Source of the DNA: Cryptomeria japonica
Taxonomy: Eukaryota; Streptophyta; Pinopsida; Cupressales; Cupressaceae
NCBI RefSeq assembly: GCF_030272615.1
Contig: NC_081409.1
Coordinates: 880,059,220-880,123,219, forward strand
Length of the DNA stretch: 64,000 nucleotides
Reading direction: 5' to 3'
Below, piece after piece: positions 1 through 12,739 of the stretch. The notes below the pieces were generated by a model. That model saw only the letters and a program-made list of their open reading frames with translations. It was not told the DNA's origin and did not search any database. The position numbers and the translations under genes are program-made. How positions within the stretch are numbered: the first letter of the stretch is position 1; each line of letters starts with the position of its first letter.

Positions 1-1918
1 CTAAGGATATATTTTGATGCACTAAGGTATGGTTGACATGCGCTAAGATGTTTCTCTTACGCGCTAAACTGCCCTGGTTTGATTGTTTTCTGAGATTTTG
101 GTGTTTTGCCTTAAGTTTTTAATGCTGATGTATGATTTTTTGAAGTAACAAATGCAAGCACAACACAAAATACATAACCATTTTTGCCTAATCTAAACAA
201 TAAGTGTATAATCTACGAGGATGTGTTCAAATCCCCAATGTTTCGATAGGATTGGTCACAAAGAATACACTTCAAAAAGACTCTTTATTCAAGGGTCATA
301 AGTAATACCATAGCCCACTAGTCTCGATACTCTGTCAGCTCAAACAACCGTGTCACCCACTAGAGGGCACCCATTTTTTTTGCCTTTTGCCAGAAATTAA
401 CTCAAAGTAAATTGCTTCACAATTGAGTAGTTATCTTGGGAGATATATGGTGAGTAATCTTGGGGGTAGATTCTTCCCCACCCTTGCACTATGATATTAC
501 AAATGTCTGGTTACTGACTCAGCTCAAAGCTTCTATTTCTAAGGTTCGTAATTAGGCTTCCTATTTAGCCGTTAGTGATAAACTCCTTCAGGAGGCTTCC
601 CAACCTTTAGAACAAAGGCTTTACATATCTCAAGAATACTGGGGGAAGGCTAATCGCTATGTGCAAATGTTGAAAAGGACTTTTGTCACTTTCCACTTTT
701 GATAATAGTGGGTTGCAAGACTTGGCGTCAGAGCCATTTCCCACTTAGGTCGTTCCATTCACACCGACCATGAATGGCTTTAAGAGTTTTTAAACCCCTC
801 GAGAAGGCAGGCCTACTAAAGGATGTAAATGCAATATGACTGAAAGCGTAAGAGTAGGTTGGCTTTTTGATCACCCAGTTAAGGGGAGAGCATATACCTT
901 CTACTTTCAAGACAAGGCAAACAAGGTTCTTTTTACCTTTCAAGTCAATGATTTGGTAAGATCTATATGGAGATGTTGCTCCATGAAAACATGGTGTTCC
1001 TTTTAACTTTCCAATGCAATGGTTTTCTGATCTATTGAAAAGAAATGGTCAACAAAGCAAAATTTTGATCTTGGGGGTCAACAAAAGAAATTGATAAAAG
1101 GGGAAGAACTTCCCTCTTTGATTGCAAATGACCTCTGAACTTGTGTGATTTTTTACTTTGCACAAATTAAAATGAATCCTTTTATGCACCAAAGGATGGT
1201 GAAGTTATTTTTAACCCTTTTGATTGTAAAACTTGAAAATTTGATTTGTTCCTTTTAGAGCTCAAATTGAGAATTTTTCTCCTAAAAATGTAAGAAAAGA
1301 TTGTTTTTATGGTTCTTTTTATTTGCCCAAAATAAAGGTGAGTTCAATTTTATTTAACAAGAGTTAAAAGACTTTAAATTCTAACTAACTTAACTAAGTT
1401 AGTAAAAATTCAAACTATTTATAGCTCTAAAAATAACACTAAGCTCATCCCTACAATAAGATGTTAGAAATCCTACAAAATATCAACACAAAATAGTTAA
1501 AAAGATTTTGGATTTGGTGGACTTCTACAAGTCTAACTTTAAGTTCGGTTACAATTTTCTTTTTGTTTTATGTCTGTGATGCACTATAGAATAGACTGTA
1601 CACGCTACAAGATGGCTGTGATGCGCTATCTGACACACTCGATGCACGAATCTGTTTTGTGGATGCGTTGCTCTATTTTTTGGATGCGTTGCTCTGTTTT
1701 TCTTCTATGCTGAGACCTACAAGAAAAGTTAGTAAAGGCGATGCACTAATCTAAGAACTTTACACGCTAGAGTATAAACCCCACATGCCAAACAAAATAA
1801 AGGATGTGCTATAATGTTAGCGAGATGGACTACAAAATATGCTCCATGCACTGATTCTTGTTTCCCGTGTACCTACAAAAGTGGTTAGATTCAAAAATTG
1901 ATTTAATATATGGGGTCG

Positions 1919-1937
1919 GGCCCCACGGTGGGCGCCA
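1919..1937 (-). promoter_or_regulatory. Primer binding site of the first LTR element
   Basis: Read on the minus strand this is TGGCGCCCACCGTGGGGCC. It begins with the TGG expected opposite a tRNA CCA end and lies 4 nt from the presumed LTR terminus at 1942. It is a common style of primer site in plant Ty3 elements. I do not assign the tRNA. Confidence 0.6.
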
Positions 1938-1941
1938 GAAA

Positions 1942-3432
1942 TGTGTGCGGGAAAAGCAAGTCAATAGAACTTAAAATGTGAAAAATGAAGCCCAAGGAGA
2001 CTTGTCCACACACCCATAGGACTTCTTGGTGCAAGATATGGAGTCATGAAGGATGACTCAGCTTCCCAAGGTTGGTTCCATGGTTCTCTATCTCACAAGG
2101 TCCCTCAAACCAATTTCTCTAATCTCAGATCACTTAGCAAAGTGGTTTAGGGATGACAAATGCAAGAACGAGGGATGCTTTGGTTGATTTTAACATGAGA
2201 ATGCAACCTATCTATGCATGATCCTACAAATGAAACGAGCTAGATTATAAGATGACAAGATTAGTAGTGATACTATCCTAATCATGATATACTAGTTATA
2301 TAGTTAAGCTAGTGATAAAAGAAGCAATCTAAAATGATTATTAGATTAATTCTTATTTGCAAAGAGAGAGACTAAATGTGATAAAATTGAGCATAAGTAT
2401 CATACTAAGAGCTTGTGTGTTTTTTTTGGGAGGAGAGAGAGCTCTATTTATAGTGAAAATAAGGCAATGGATGGCTAGGATTGAAAGAGTTTATCAAAGG
2501 TCAAGATTGAAAGTTATCAATCCATGTTTGCAATTTGCACCAATGAAATGGTGACAATTGTCAACATAAGACTGGCTGAGAGGGGAGGGTGGAAACATTA
2601 AATGCCTAAGAAGACCTCATGGTTACCCTAGGGGGTAAGGGTTAAGGTTAGGTTAGGATTACCCATTGGATAAAGCTTTTACCCAATGGATAAACTCTTG
2701 TGCAAAGGATTAAGGACTAACCATGGTCAAAGCAATAAATGCTTGATGAGACCCTTGGGTTACATGGAGGTTGAGTTTAGAGAAAGTATTTAATCATGTT
2801 GGAGGGTTGAGTTAACCATTAATGGTTTGGAAGACTTTCAAAGTTAAGTTGTTGAAGCCTTTAATGGTTTTCAAAGACTTTGAGGGTTTGAGAAGTGACT
2901 TCCCCTTGCTTAGGGATGTGACAATATTTAGGAGATGGGTTAGGTTAATTTAGAAGTGATTAGAAGAATCTAGAAGGAGGTTTAGAGAGGCAAGTGGGAG
3001 ATGTAGGATTTTGCAAGTGGATGGAGAAATAATAGGATTTAATTGAAATAAAGTTAATTTAATTCAATTTGGTTGCAATTTGGTGAATTGAATAAATTAG
3101 ATTTATTCAATTTAGGGTAAACTATTTAATTAAATTTGAATTTAATTAAAAAGTGGATAGAAGGGATTTAATTGAATAAAATGATTTATCCCATTAAATG
3201 GTAAAAGAGGTTTATTGAATTTAATTTAAATAAATTGAGTAATTTACTTAATTTAAATAGAGGAATGTGAGTGATTCAATTAAATTGGATTTAATTAAAT
3301 AGAGGAATGAACATAAAATATTCATTTAGAAATATGGTCATTTTTATATGTCTACACATCCATTATAGGGATATAAACATGTCTAAAAGGATAATTAGGC
3401 TCAATTACCAATAGGCTCATGTTATGTTTACA
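1942..3432 (-). repeat. Putative 5' LTR
   Basis: The lower edge is fixed by the primer site and starts TG in plus orientation. The upper edge at 3432 is tentative: it is the last CA before the AG tract. A TATA-like sequence, TATAAATAG on the minus strand near 2446-2455, is a plausible LTR promoter. The upper half (3040-3330) is rich in AATTTAATTAAA-type AT palindromes. The second LTR is outside the window, so length and TSD cannot be checked. No gene is seen inside. Confidence 0.45.
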
Positions 3433-3481
<49 letters not shown>

Positions 3482-4090
3482 AATGAGGAAGAGATAAAAG
3501 AGAGGGGACAAGGAGATATCTTAATATATAGAGTGGGGAGGGAGAGGGGGAGGGAGAGATATTGATAAAGGGTGATATAGAGAGATAGAGAGGGATGGGG
3601 AAATAGATAAAGACATAGGGAGAGATAGAGAGAAATAAAGAGATATAGGTAGAGATAAAGATATGGATAGAGACGGATGGAGGGAGAGATGGAGTGAATA
3701 AGAGAGATAGGGGGCTAAGAGGGGGAGAGGAAGTGATATAGATAGAGGAAGATATAGAGAGATAGAGATGGATTGGGTAGAGAAACAAAGAGATAGGGAG
3801 ATAGAGGTAGAGAGATACATATAGAAAGAGATAAAGTGAGTAGCAAGATATAGATAGAGATATAAGGGAGAAACACTGACTGTCCTTATATGAGTGAGAG
3901 AAATTGATATGGATAGAGAGATAGACAAGGAGATAGAAATATCTAAATAGATAGAGGGAAATAGAAGTAGAGATATATAAAAGAGGGGGTGATAGGGAGA
4001 GAGGGGGGAGAGAGATATTGATAAAAAGAGGGAGAAATAGGGATGCAAAGGAGAGATAAAGAGAGATATAACTTGAGAAAGATAGAAGGT
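3433..4090. repeat. AG microsatellite and long purine-rich tract
   Basis: A run of about 22 AG dinucleotides (3434-3478) is followed by roughly 600 bases that are almost entirely A and G on the plus strand, built from GAGATAGAGAGGGA-like words. The long Ser/Leu/Ile/Tyr-rich reading frames on the opposite strand are products of this composition, not genes. Confidence 0.9.
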
Positions 4091-4963
4091 GGGGAAAGAG
4101 GATTTTAAAAGTTAAATAGTGATATTATTCAAATTTCCAAATAATATATCTTAACACCCATTATTCATATATTATATATTTAAGATAATAGTTATTAAAA
4201 AATAAAAAATAAATAGAAGGCTTTGAAAACGTAATTTATTGTTTATATTTTTTATTACTTTGAAACTAAATTTAATATACATGTTATAATATAATAATAA
4301 TTAAAATAAAAAATTACCAGTAAAAAAATAAAAGAATATATATATATATATATATAATTTTTAAAAGTTAGATAAATATATAATTAACTAATTATAAATT
4401 ACATTTTAAATAATATAAGTAGAGATCCTATTCCTTTAATTTTAGATATTTATTTTAATTAAATTACTAAGATTTAGATTGGAGAAAACATTAGTAATAA
4501 ATTTAAAGACATAATGTACAACCTGAGTTGGCCTAGTGGTGGAGAGCTTGTGCTCTTGAAATAGAGGTCACAAGTTCAAATCCCACAAAGGGGGTAGGGT
4601 ATGTACACCTTATTGGCTTCAGCCTATTACCTATAAAATAAAAATAAAAATTTAAAGATAATATTTTATTATTAATGAAATGATATATATTAATAAAGAA
4701 ATATATTTTAATTAATTTGTATTATATTTATTATTAGAAAACAATTTATAAGATAATATTTTTTTATTTTAATTGATTGTAATAATTTTTAATTATTATT
4801 TGTAATTTCTAATAGACATAAATATTTTAAATAATTTTAAAAGTTAAATCTAAATTAAAAATAAAAATAGAATAAACTAAATGTAAAATAAAACTATATC
4901 AAAATTAAAATATTAATAAAAATAGCAATTTTAAGAAATAAATAATTAAATTCTTAAGTAAAT
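4091..4963. other. AT-rich DNA without genes
   Basis: Very AT-rich sequence with a short TA run (about 4337-4355). Apart from the SINE at 4516-4650 I see no gene, TIR or LTR here. Confidence 0.7.
4516..4650 (+). mobile_element. tRNA-derived SINE
   Basis: The 5' part carries a pol III promoter pair: an A-box-like TGGCCTAGTGGT (4530-4541) and a B-box-like AGTTCAAATCC about 35 nt later (4573-4583). The 3' end is the A-rich AAAATAAAAATAAAAA. The element is flanked by an imperfect direct repeat, TTTAAAGACATAAT upstream (4502-4515) and TTTAAAGATAAT downstream (4651-4662), as expected for a LINE-mobilised target-site duplication. The box order and G-rich middle resemble plant Au-like SINEs, but the family name is not certain. 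It does not fold as a complete tRNA. Confidence 0.75.
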
Positions 4964-6466
4964 TATAAAATTATAATATTGAGGATAAATATAATTAATT
5001 GTTAAATAAATTAATAAAAAACTAAGAAATTAGTATAAAAATTAAATATAAGTATAATTAATTTCTCTAGAAAATTGAATTTAAAATATATATCAAATTA
5101 ATTAAAAATAAGAAATTAGTATAAATGCTAAATATAATTTTGTTCAATGTTCATTAGAGCTGCACAAACCTTTAAACATGTGAGGTGCAGAGTTAATTCA
5201 GAAAATTTACTTTTAGGGGAAGATCACCAATAGTTGAGCATGCACCAATTGTTGTGAGGGTTGTTGATACTTTTTGCTCCAACAATAGTAGAAATAAAAA
5301 CTATTGTTTGAAACATAAAATATCAATTTTTCGCGTGTTTATAAAATTATAATATTGAGGATAAATATAATTAATTGTTAAATAAATTAATTAAAAACTA
5401 ATAAATTAGCATAAAAATTAAATATAAGTATAATTAATTTCTCTAGAAAATTAAATTTAAAATATATATCAAATTAATTAAAAATAAGAAATTAGTATAA
5501 ATGCTAAATATAATTTTGTTCAATGTTCATTAGAGCTGCACAAACCTTTAAACATGTGAGGTGCACAGTTAATTCAGAAAATTTACCTTTAGGGGAAGAT
5601 CACCAATAGTTGAGCATGCACCAATTGTTGTGAGGGTTGTTGATACTTTTTGCTCCAACAATAGTAGAAATAAAAACTATTGTTTGAAACATAAAATATC
5701 AATTTTTCGTGTGTTTATAAAATTATAATATTGAGGATAAATGTAATTAATTGTTAAATAAATTAATAAAAAATTAAGAAATTAGCATAAAAATTAAATA
5801 TAAGTATAATTAATTTCTCTAGAAAATTGAATTTAAAATATATATCAAATTAATTAAAAATAAGAAATTAGTATAAATGCTAAATATAATTTTGTTCAAT
5901 GTTCATTAGAGCTGCACAAACCTTTAAACATGTGAGGTACAGAGTTAATTCAGAAAATTTACTTTTAGGGGTAGATCACCAATAGTTGAGCATGCACCAA
6001 TTGTTGTGAGGGTTGTTGATACTTTTTGCTCCAACAATAGTAGAAATAAAAACTATTGTTTGAAACATAAAATATCAATTTTTTTGTGTGTTTATAAAAT
6101 TATAATATTGAGGATAAATATAATTAATTGTTAAATAAATTAATAAAAAACTAAGAAATTAGCATAAAAATTAAATATAAGTATAATTAATTTCTCTAGA
6201 AAATTGAATTTAAAATATATATCAAATTAATTAAAAATAAGAAATTAGTATAAATGATAAATATAATTTTGTTCAATGTTCATTAGAGCTACACAAACCT
6301 TTAAACATGTGAGGTGCAGAGTTAATTCAGAAAATTTACTTTTAGGGGAAGATCACCAATAGTTGAGCATGCACCAATTGTTGTGAGGGTTGTTGATACA
6401 TTTTGCTCCAACAATAGTCGAAATAAAAACTATTGTTTGAAACATAAAATATCAATTTTTCATGTG
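4964..6466. repeat. Four-copy 376-bp tandem repeat
   Basis: The landmark GAGGATAAAT recurs at 4981, 5357, 5733 and 6110, giving periods of 376, 376 and 377. Each unit has an AT-rich half and a more complex half. The complex half contains an 8-bp inverted repeat, AACAATAG...CTATTGTT, and several CAATAGTT words. Copies differ by only a few substitutions, so the array is fairly young. The related word CACCAATAG continues just past the array (6470-6600). No ORF is maintained between copies. Confidence 0.95.
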
Positions 6467-7350
6467 ATTATGCATCAATAGTTGTGACTTTGAAGTTGTT
6501 ATTGTAAGGAAATGTACCAATAGCTAAGAAAAGTAACCAATCACGTGATGTCACATTAGTTGCACAAGTATTGGGGCCTCTTTTGAACGGCTATTGGTCT
6601 CACTTTTTTTTTGGGCTATTTTGGACACCTTGGCAAAAAGCATGTTGATGTGGCACCATACTTGATGATGTGGCCTTGAAACCTTAGATATATGTAGGGG
6701 ACTTGCCAAGTAAGCTATTGTAAAAAAATGGGAGTGATTTGAAATTTCCACGTAGCATTTTGAGAAGCGCGAAGTTAGGGTGCATGACTACTGGGTCTTC
6801 TCTCCTAGAAACACATTTTTTCAAAATTTAATGAAGCCCGAGATATTTGTTAAAACATAGAAGATTTAATGGAAGCATACGAGACACCCGTACTCAAAGA
6901 AGGAACAATTGGAAATATTTTTACCATGTAATCATTTTACTTCAATGTGACATTAATGGCAAACTAGGGTACACCCATGGTCAAAAGTTGGCAAATAGGT
7001 AAGACACTTAATTATTATACTGTTCAGTCACATTCATACTTGGCATGTAGATAGAGGAGGATAAAAGATCAACACACTAAAAGATTTGAATCATCTTGCA
7101 TTTCTTTTTTTGAGTTATGAACCATTGATTTTAAAAAATAGCTTGTCCGTCTCATATAAGGAGACACCTTCGACATAATAGTGGTCAACTTCACACTTTG
7201 AAAGTAGGTAGAGGAGAATAAAAGATCAACGCACTAAAAGCTTTGAATCATCTTGCATTTCTTTTTGTGAATTATGAACCATTGATTTTAAAAAATAACT
7301 TGTTCATCTCATATAAGGAGACGCCTTCGGCGTAATAAATTAAAAAAAAA
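6467..7350. repeat. Non-coding DNA with a 157-bp tandem duplication
   Basis: The segment beginning TAGAGGAG at 7052 is repeated at 7209. The two copies share a long stretch ending in AAGGAGAC(G/A)CCTTCG. The second copy ends in a small perfect hairpin, ACGCC-TTC-GGCGT (near 7321-7333). No convincing coding region is present in 6467-7350. Confidence 0.75.
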
Positions 7351-8100
7351 GTTTATTTTGATAATTTATGGATCAAATTGTGTGATTGATTTTTCATCAC
7401 CATTTTGAATCTATAATCTATTAAAGAATTTTTATAATTAATTTTGTTATGTTTTTATCATTATAAATATATTAAAATGAGATAATGCACATCATAGTAA
7501 ACAATATCATTCATAAAATCTTAAAGTTGATCAAAACTTATTATTTCTTGATATTTTATTTAATCAAGTTACATTTCAATTTCAAAATCCATATATGATC
7601 AATATTAGTATAAACACGTGTCACATAGTCGTACTTGCCTTTTTAGTATTGTAATTTTATTATTGAATAGTTATAACCACAATTATTAAATAATCTTAAT
7701 TTTAACTTTAATCAGAATTATAATTTAAAAAAATATAATAATTATATTTATAATTTAATTATTATATAAAATTAAAGATATAATTAATAATTTTGATTAT
7801 AATAATCTCAATTAATCAGTAGTTAGTTAAAAATTTCAAATATTATAATTTAGAAAAAATAATTAATTAATACTAAGGCTATAATATATTTGATTAAAAT
7901 ATTTATAATGATAATTTATAATAATTATAATTTGAAAAGTTAAAATTATATATTATATTAAATTATTTGTATATACAATATAATGTTAATTTATAACCTA
8001 CTCCTAAATTTTTATTTTTTTCAATTTTATTGAATTTTTTAACTAATTCTTAATGTTATTATTTGATTTATTTCATGATTTTTCATATTTTATAGTTCTT
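7351..8100. other. AT-rich DNA without genes
   Basis: Strongly AT-rich, with no ORF or structural repeat I can support. The right part may belong to the decayed LTR that ends near 8197. Confidence 0.6.
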
Positions 8101-8197
8101 CATTGATGTTGTGTTGGATTTTATTGTAGATCTAGGATTTTTGTGGTTGAATCTTATTAGGTTTCACAATATTGAGAGTTCAAATTCAACATATACA

Positions 8198-8222
8198 TTT
8201 CAAATGACATGTCTTGTGGGAC
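8198..8222 (+). promoter_or_regulatory. Degenerate primer binding site
   Basis: It follows an LTR-like end (ATATACA, 8191-8197). It matches, with several transitions, the intact site of element D at 39256-39273: CATGTCTTGTGGGACCC here against CACGCCCGGTGGGACTC there. Confidence 0.55.
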
Positions 8223-8229
8223 CCTTATC

Positions 8230-10250
8230 CTTTTATTTCTAATCATTTTGTGAAGTTTTGCAACATTTTTTGGAAGTTGAAGGTTTGATTTGCAATCCGA
8301 TGATCTGATATTTTTCAAAGTTCCCATCGCATATTTAGCAAATTCAGAGGTTCCTGTTGTCTATTCGATAGATTTGGTTCTTCTTGTTGCATATATGATT
8401 TTATTTTTCTTTGTGCATTTTTTTTATTTGATTGGGTTTTTGGCTAACCCTTGTTGGTACTAACAAAGTTTATGAAACTATTCATTTACTTGTAGAAGGC
8501 CCTGTTGCTTTTATTATCTTGATGCTAATTCTTGTGTTGCAGGTTGGGGATATTATTGAACTACTAATTTGTGGTTTTGTAGGGATAACTAGTTGAGTGT
8601 TTGTGATTTCATAGAATAACTCACATTTCAATTTGGTGCATTAAAAAGAAGCTTTGTTTGAAGTGTCTTGTGTGCTTGCAAGCTCTTTGTTGTAGAACCC
8701 TGAGGTGTTTGTGAAAGTATGCTTTCCCCTTGCCTTCATGAATCTTGGATGTAAGAGAAATCATTAAACATGTTTTTTTTCTTTGTAGAAGGACCTTCCT
8801 TGGAGAAGTAATCAATTCAAGGGGAGGACCCTAAGCGGATCTTTCCTTTGAGCCTCTATATAAATCAATTGAGATGAAAGTCAAGATCTAACTAGCATTA
8901 GCCTTTTCTATCTAGTGTCAATTTGAAAATAGATGTATCCAAATTTATGTGAGGTACTCTACACTCATAATAAGGTTGATAAAAATTTTAAGTGACTTGT
9001 TGGATGCTTGCAAGGTGTTGGTTCCCCGAATTGCAACTAGAAACCTTTTTTAGAGACCCAACCTTATTTTTACCAAAAATTATGATAATTTTTAGTGCAA
9101 GGGCATATCCAGTTTTTCCCCCAAGATAATCACCATATGACTCCCTTGACATGAGACATAAATCCCTGGATTAGCATAAGTTGTATGTAGCTTTCCAAGG
9201 AGAAGGTGATTGGGTCATCTTTCTAGTCTTAGAGGCCTCTAACTATCCTCTTTTGTAAAGACAAGAGTGTACACACCATTTTAGGTGTCCCTACATTTGT
9301 GTTGATGGAGATTCTAAGTTGTGGGCTAATGTTATGCCATTGAGACTTTGACCTTAGGCATAGGAAGTGTTTGAAGTGTTTTTTATTGTGATAAGACCCT
9401 TGGAAATTGGGATAAATTTGGCCTACAAACATACACTATACGCTCAAAATTTTGACAAATCACATGTCCATTGTGCCTTATTGTTTGCAGTGTTTTCTTG
9501 CTACAACAAATCATTAAACAAATAAATTTGGTCACAGTTGACATAAAAGAATAGACTTGGACATATGAATTTACCAGAAACATGTTTTTAAATTTTTTTG
9601 TTGCATCTGTGGCTAATCCTGTCGCATATATGGTTAATTTTACTATGCATTTGGATGAATTCTATAGAACATTTCAAAAACTGGAAAATATGTATCTGGA
9701 CTCTTTCGATACCTCTACCACACTTTTTGATGTATCTATGGGTTTTTAATGCATATATGGTTACAGAGATTGAAAGAGATTCTAGGTTAATTCCTTAGCA
9801 TTCCCAGTCACCCAATCATCACTATGTCATTAATTTCGTTCCATTTTTAGATACTTTTAGACCTCCATTTATTCAAAACATCAAATCTCCATTAAAAAGT
9901 AAAAAAAAATGTTTTTTGTCCTTATCTATCTTGTAGTGCACCTTGACATCACTAGGTAGTTCACAGATCAAATTTATCTAGGGCTCCATCTTAGTCTCTT
10001 GAGTTGGGTCAACTTACCTATCAAAATTTGTCATCTCCTAGGAATCGATACCTTACTTAAGTTATTGATTTGTGGTTACCTATCATAGTCCCAATCTTAT
10101 CATTTGGAACATCATCTTAGGACCTTGAAAGACAATTCTAGCATTTTCCCCACCATTGTCATTATCTTAGCTTCCATCATCAATCTTGTAATTCATTTCT
10201 ATTTCACTCAAGTCTTTTCATTTTGATAAAATTTGAAACCCGAGCTCAAA
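8230..10250 (+). other. Long non-coding leader of the decayed Ty3 element
   Basis: No ORF of substance. Parts parallel the leader of element D, for example text resembling TTGTGTGCTTGCAGG and TTTGGTGCATTAAAA. Short ORFs on either strand here look like chance frames. Confidence 0.5.
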
Positions 10251-10254
10251 TATT

Positions 10255-10611
10255 TTGAAGGCAAGACAAAGAAGCTTAAGATCTCAAGACATGGATACTG
10301 ACACATATGATAAAGAAGAATTTTACAATACCAGGTCTTTTAAAAATTATAGTAATATGCAAGATTTAGACAATGAGTCCTTAACATCAATAGAAAATCA
10401 AGATCATATGTCCAATTCTAGATTTCATAAAGTGCTTGATGTAGTGTTACAAAAAGATCCCCAAGGTTGCTTTTATATGATAGTTCAAGATGTTGTCAAG
10501 TTACCTCATGATTTCAATGTACCTCAACTTTTAGAGGAAGACCCAAATCACCCTAGTGGTAGTAATGGTGGAAATGGATATGAGCATATCCTTGTGCCTA
10601 AGTCACCTTGA
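10255..10611 (+). pseudogene. gag: gag N-terminal fragment
   Basis: An open frame of 118 codons with a basic start followed by a Ser/Asp/Asn-rich, low-complexity region. Its place between the leader and the gag core at 11997-12650 suggests the N-terminal part of the same gag. I see no diagnostic domain inside it, so the call rests on context. It ends in a stop before a stretch of unrelated non-coding DNA. Confidence 0.5.
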
Positions 10612-10789
10612 TCCATTTTACAAAAACTAGATATGCCTACTTGCACATGTATTCATTCAACTTATACTCAACAAAATTCTGTGAAACCTCATGCTAATGA
10701 CCTTCATGGCCAAAATATAAGGAAGTTAAGTAGTGGAGCAACTTCCTATACTAACCTTGAGAGGAAGGTAATACAAATTTTTTTATAGA

Positions 10790-11470
10790 TCATCTCAACA
10801 GTTATAAAAAATAGAAATAGATATGATAACATTCAAACCATAATACAGTGATTTACACGGGGAAAACCCTTTCGGGACAAAAATACCACACTCCAAAAGC
10901 CACCCAATATTTTATTCTACAATCAAAAAAATATTACAATATACTTATAGAAAAATCTATTCATAGGAGTACCACTAATCAAAGATTCAGAGGTAACTCA
11001 ATATCTATAAGGCTCTTACACATAACCTCTATCTCACTCACCTCATATATAGGAGATATAATACAAGAAATCATCAAACAGTATTACAGAACCATGGGCT
11101 AAAACCACCCAATAAGGTGTAGCCGACCTTATCTCCCTTCTAGATTCCCTATGACATGTCCCTCCATTTTTATAACTCATTTATGTGTCTGATGTATTTT
11201 ATATTTCCTATTTTAGGAGTACTAACCTCCAAAGGCCATAATTTGAGAACTGTGTCCTATTGACGAACCGTTTAAAGCGCCAAAAAGATTGAGAAATTAT
11301 TTATTGCCTCATAAATGGCTACACCATTTATGCCCACTTTTCAAGGTAATTTAGGGCCTCTAAAGTCCTCAAAATCAAATTTAAACCTTTCATTGGACCC
11401 TTCCAAAACAAAAAATTTAATCTCTTCAAAACCAGTTGTGATCTTGTGATGTAACTTTATCAAAATGCTT
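10790..11470. mobile_element. Possible solo LTR inserted in gag
   Basis: This block separates two gag parts and does not encode gag. It contains GTGATTTACACGGGGAAAACCC followed by ATTACAATAT-type text, resembling the LTR of copia B (GTGGAAAACC...AATATTACAATGG near 36667-36760). Ends and TSD could not be fixed. It may instead be a diverged spacer. Confidence 0.3.
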
Positions 11471-11996
11471 ATCTAGCTAGCCAGAAGGTTTGGGGATAAT
11501 TTTGCACCATTTCATGCTCAAATGAAAACTTACTCTAAATAGTAGACTCTTGTAAATGCAAGGTTGAGACACCATTTTCTCAACATGAAGAAATACCCAT
11601 ACATTTAGTCATGATCAACAACAAGATGCCACCCAAAGTCACAATTGTGATCATTCTCATACTAGATGACCTCATGTTTCATTTGATAAACATATCCAAT
11701 AACATGTTTTCAATGCAAATTATGCTCATGTTCATGATGCTTACACTCATCCAAGGTCTAATACTTCACATCAAAATCACATTCCAAGTGGTTTGTACAA
11801 CAATTACATACCTCCTCGACCACCTCAAGAAGGTACTCATGACCAATATTATGTTTTGTACTTCCTCTTGGTGGCCATTACAATAATTAAATTTTCTCCT
11901 TCACCCAGTGCCTTGGGCATGGGGCTAAATCAAAGGAATAAAATACTGCTATCTAGTGGTAATTTATAACAACAAATAAGAGAATCACAACAATAG

Positions 11997-12650
11997 ATGG
12001 TTGGTATGTGTACTCCTATCAAGAACTACACACTTCAAGATATTTGTCCTTATTCTTTTGATAGGACCATATCCATGCCACCTTTTCCTCCAAATTTTAA
12101 TGTGCCCAAATTTGACAAGTACAGAGGAAAAGGTGATCCCAAAGCACATATCAAATATTTTTTCACGACTTGTATAGAAGTGGCTCATGGAGATTCTTAC
12201 TTAATGTGTCCTTTACCACAAAGTTTGGGTGGACAAGCCATGAAATGGTTTTCACAATTATCGTCTAGTATTAGTTCATGGAGTGATTTGGTTGAGGCAT
12301 TTATTCAACATTCTCTTACAATATTTAGTGTGAGATTTCAGTGACAACTATATGTACTACCTAACAACGTAATGGGGAATCTTTTGCATCATTTATACAA
12401 AGATAGAGAAGTTTGGCTAGTCGTTGCCCTTGTCATTTTCCACAAAAATAAATGGTCAAAATATTTACATATCCTTCTGGCATTAACAATTTTTTTAAAG
12501 AAAACAAAGATGATTCTAATTCTAAAGAAAAAACCCTATTTTTGGAACAAGAATAAGAGCACAATGAATGATGGGGTTGTAGATGCGAATATGCTAACAA
12601 TCAAGTCAATACCCAAAGAGTGCCAAGGCATATGATGCAAAAGAAATATA
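11997..12650 (+). pseudogene. gag: gag core (Retrotrans_gag-type), broken
   Basis: Codons from 11997 encode PPFPPNFNVPKFDKYRGKGD followed by HIKYF, a cysteine/acidic helix and AMKWFSQL. This is the classic start of the Ty3 capsid domain, with the GKGDP-H motif and the conserved W. After about 12340 the frame shifts, and another frame continues with GESFASFIQR and SLASRCPCHFPQ, the next conserved capsid block; one of its Trp codons is now TAG. Upstream (11480-11990) a third frame gives Pro/His/Asn-rich text typical of the gag linker. It would have assembled virus-like particles but is now inactive. Confidence 0.8.
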
Positions 12651-12739
12651 CTCCTATGGGAGAGCCAATTGAATCAATACTATAGAAACTAGTTGCTAGT
12701 AAGATCATTAGAACACTGAATAATTGACCATTTGAACCA

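Larger units (their letters stand above)
1..3432 (-). mobile_element. 5' end of a Ty3-type LTR retrotransposon
   Basis: A primer-binding-site sequence on the minus strand (1919-1937) abuts a putative LTR on its higher-coordinate side (1942-3432), so this is the 5' end of a minus-strand element whose body continues past position 1. The leader (1-1918) has no convincing ORF. It is sprinkled with degenerate copies of a short word, GATGCRCTA on the plus strand, around 20-60, 1575-1640 and 1740-1860, and two exact copies of GGATGCGTTGCTCT near 1660-1700. Family assignment rests on the primer site and leader style alone, because no gag or pol lies inside the window. Confidence 0.55.

Noticed and set aside
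44-1900. Gag or pol in the first LTR element
   Set aside because: Only short chance frames are present; the region is the non-coding leader.
3417-4048. Long minus-strand frames rich in Ser, Leu, Ile and Tyr
   Set aside because: They are translations of the AG microsatellite and purine-rich tract and overlap each other in different frames.
4526-4600. Functional tRNA gene
   Set aside because: A and B boxes are present but no acceptor stem or complete cloverleaf forms; the tail and TSD indicate a SINE.
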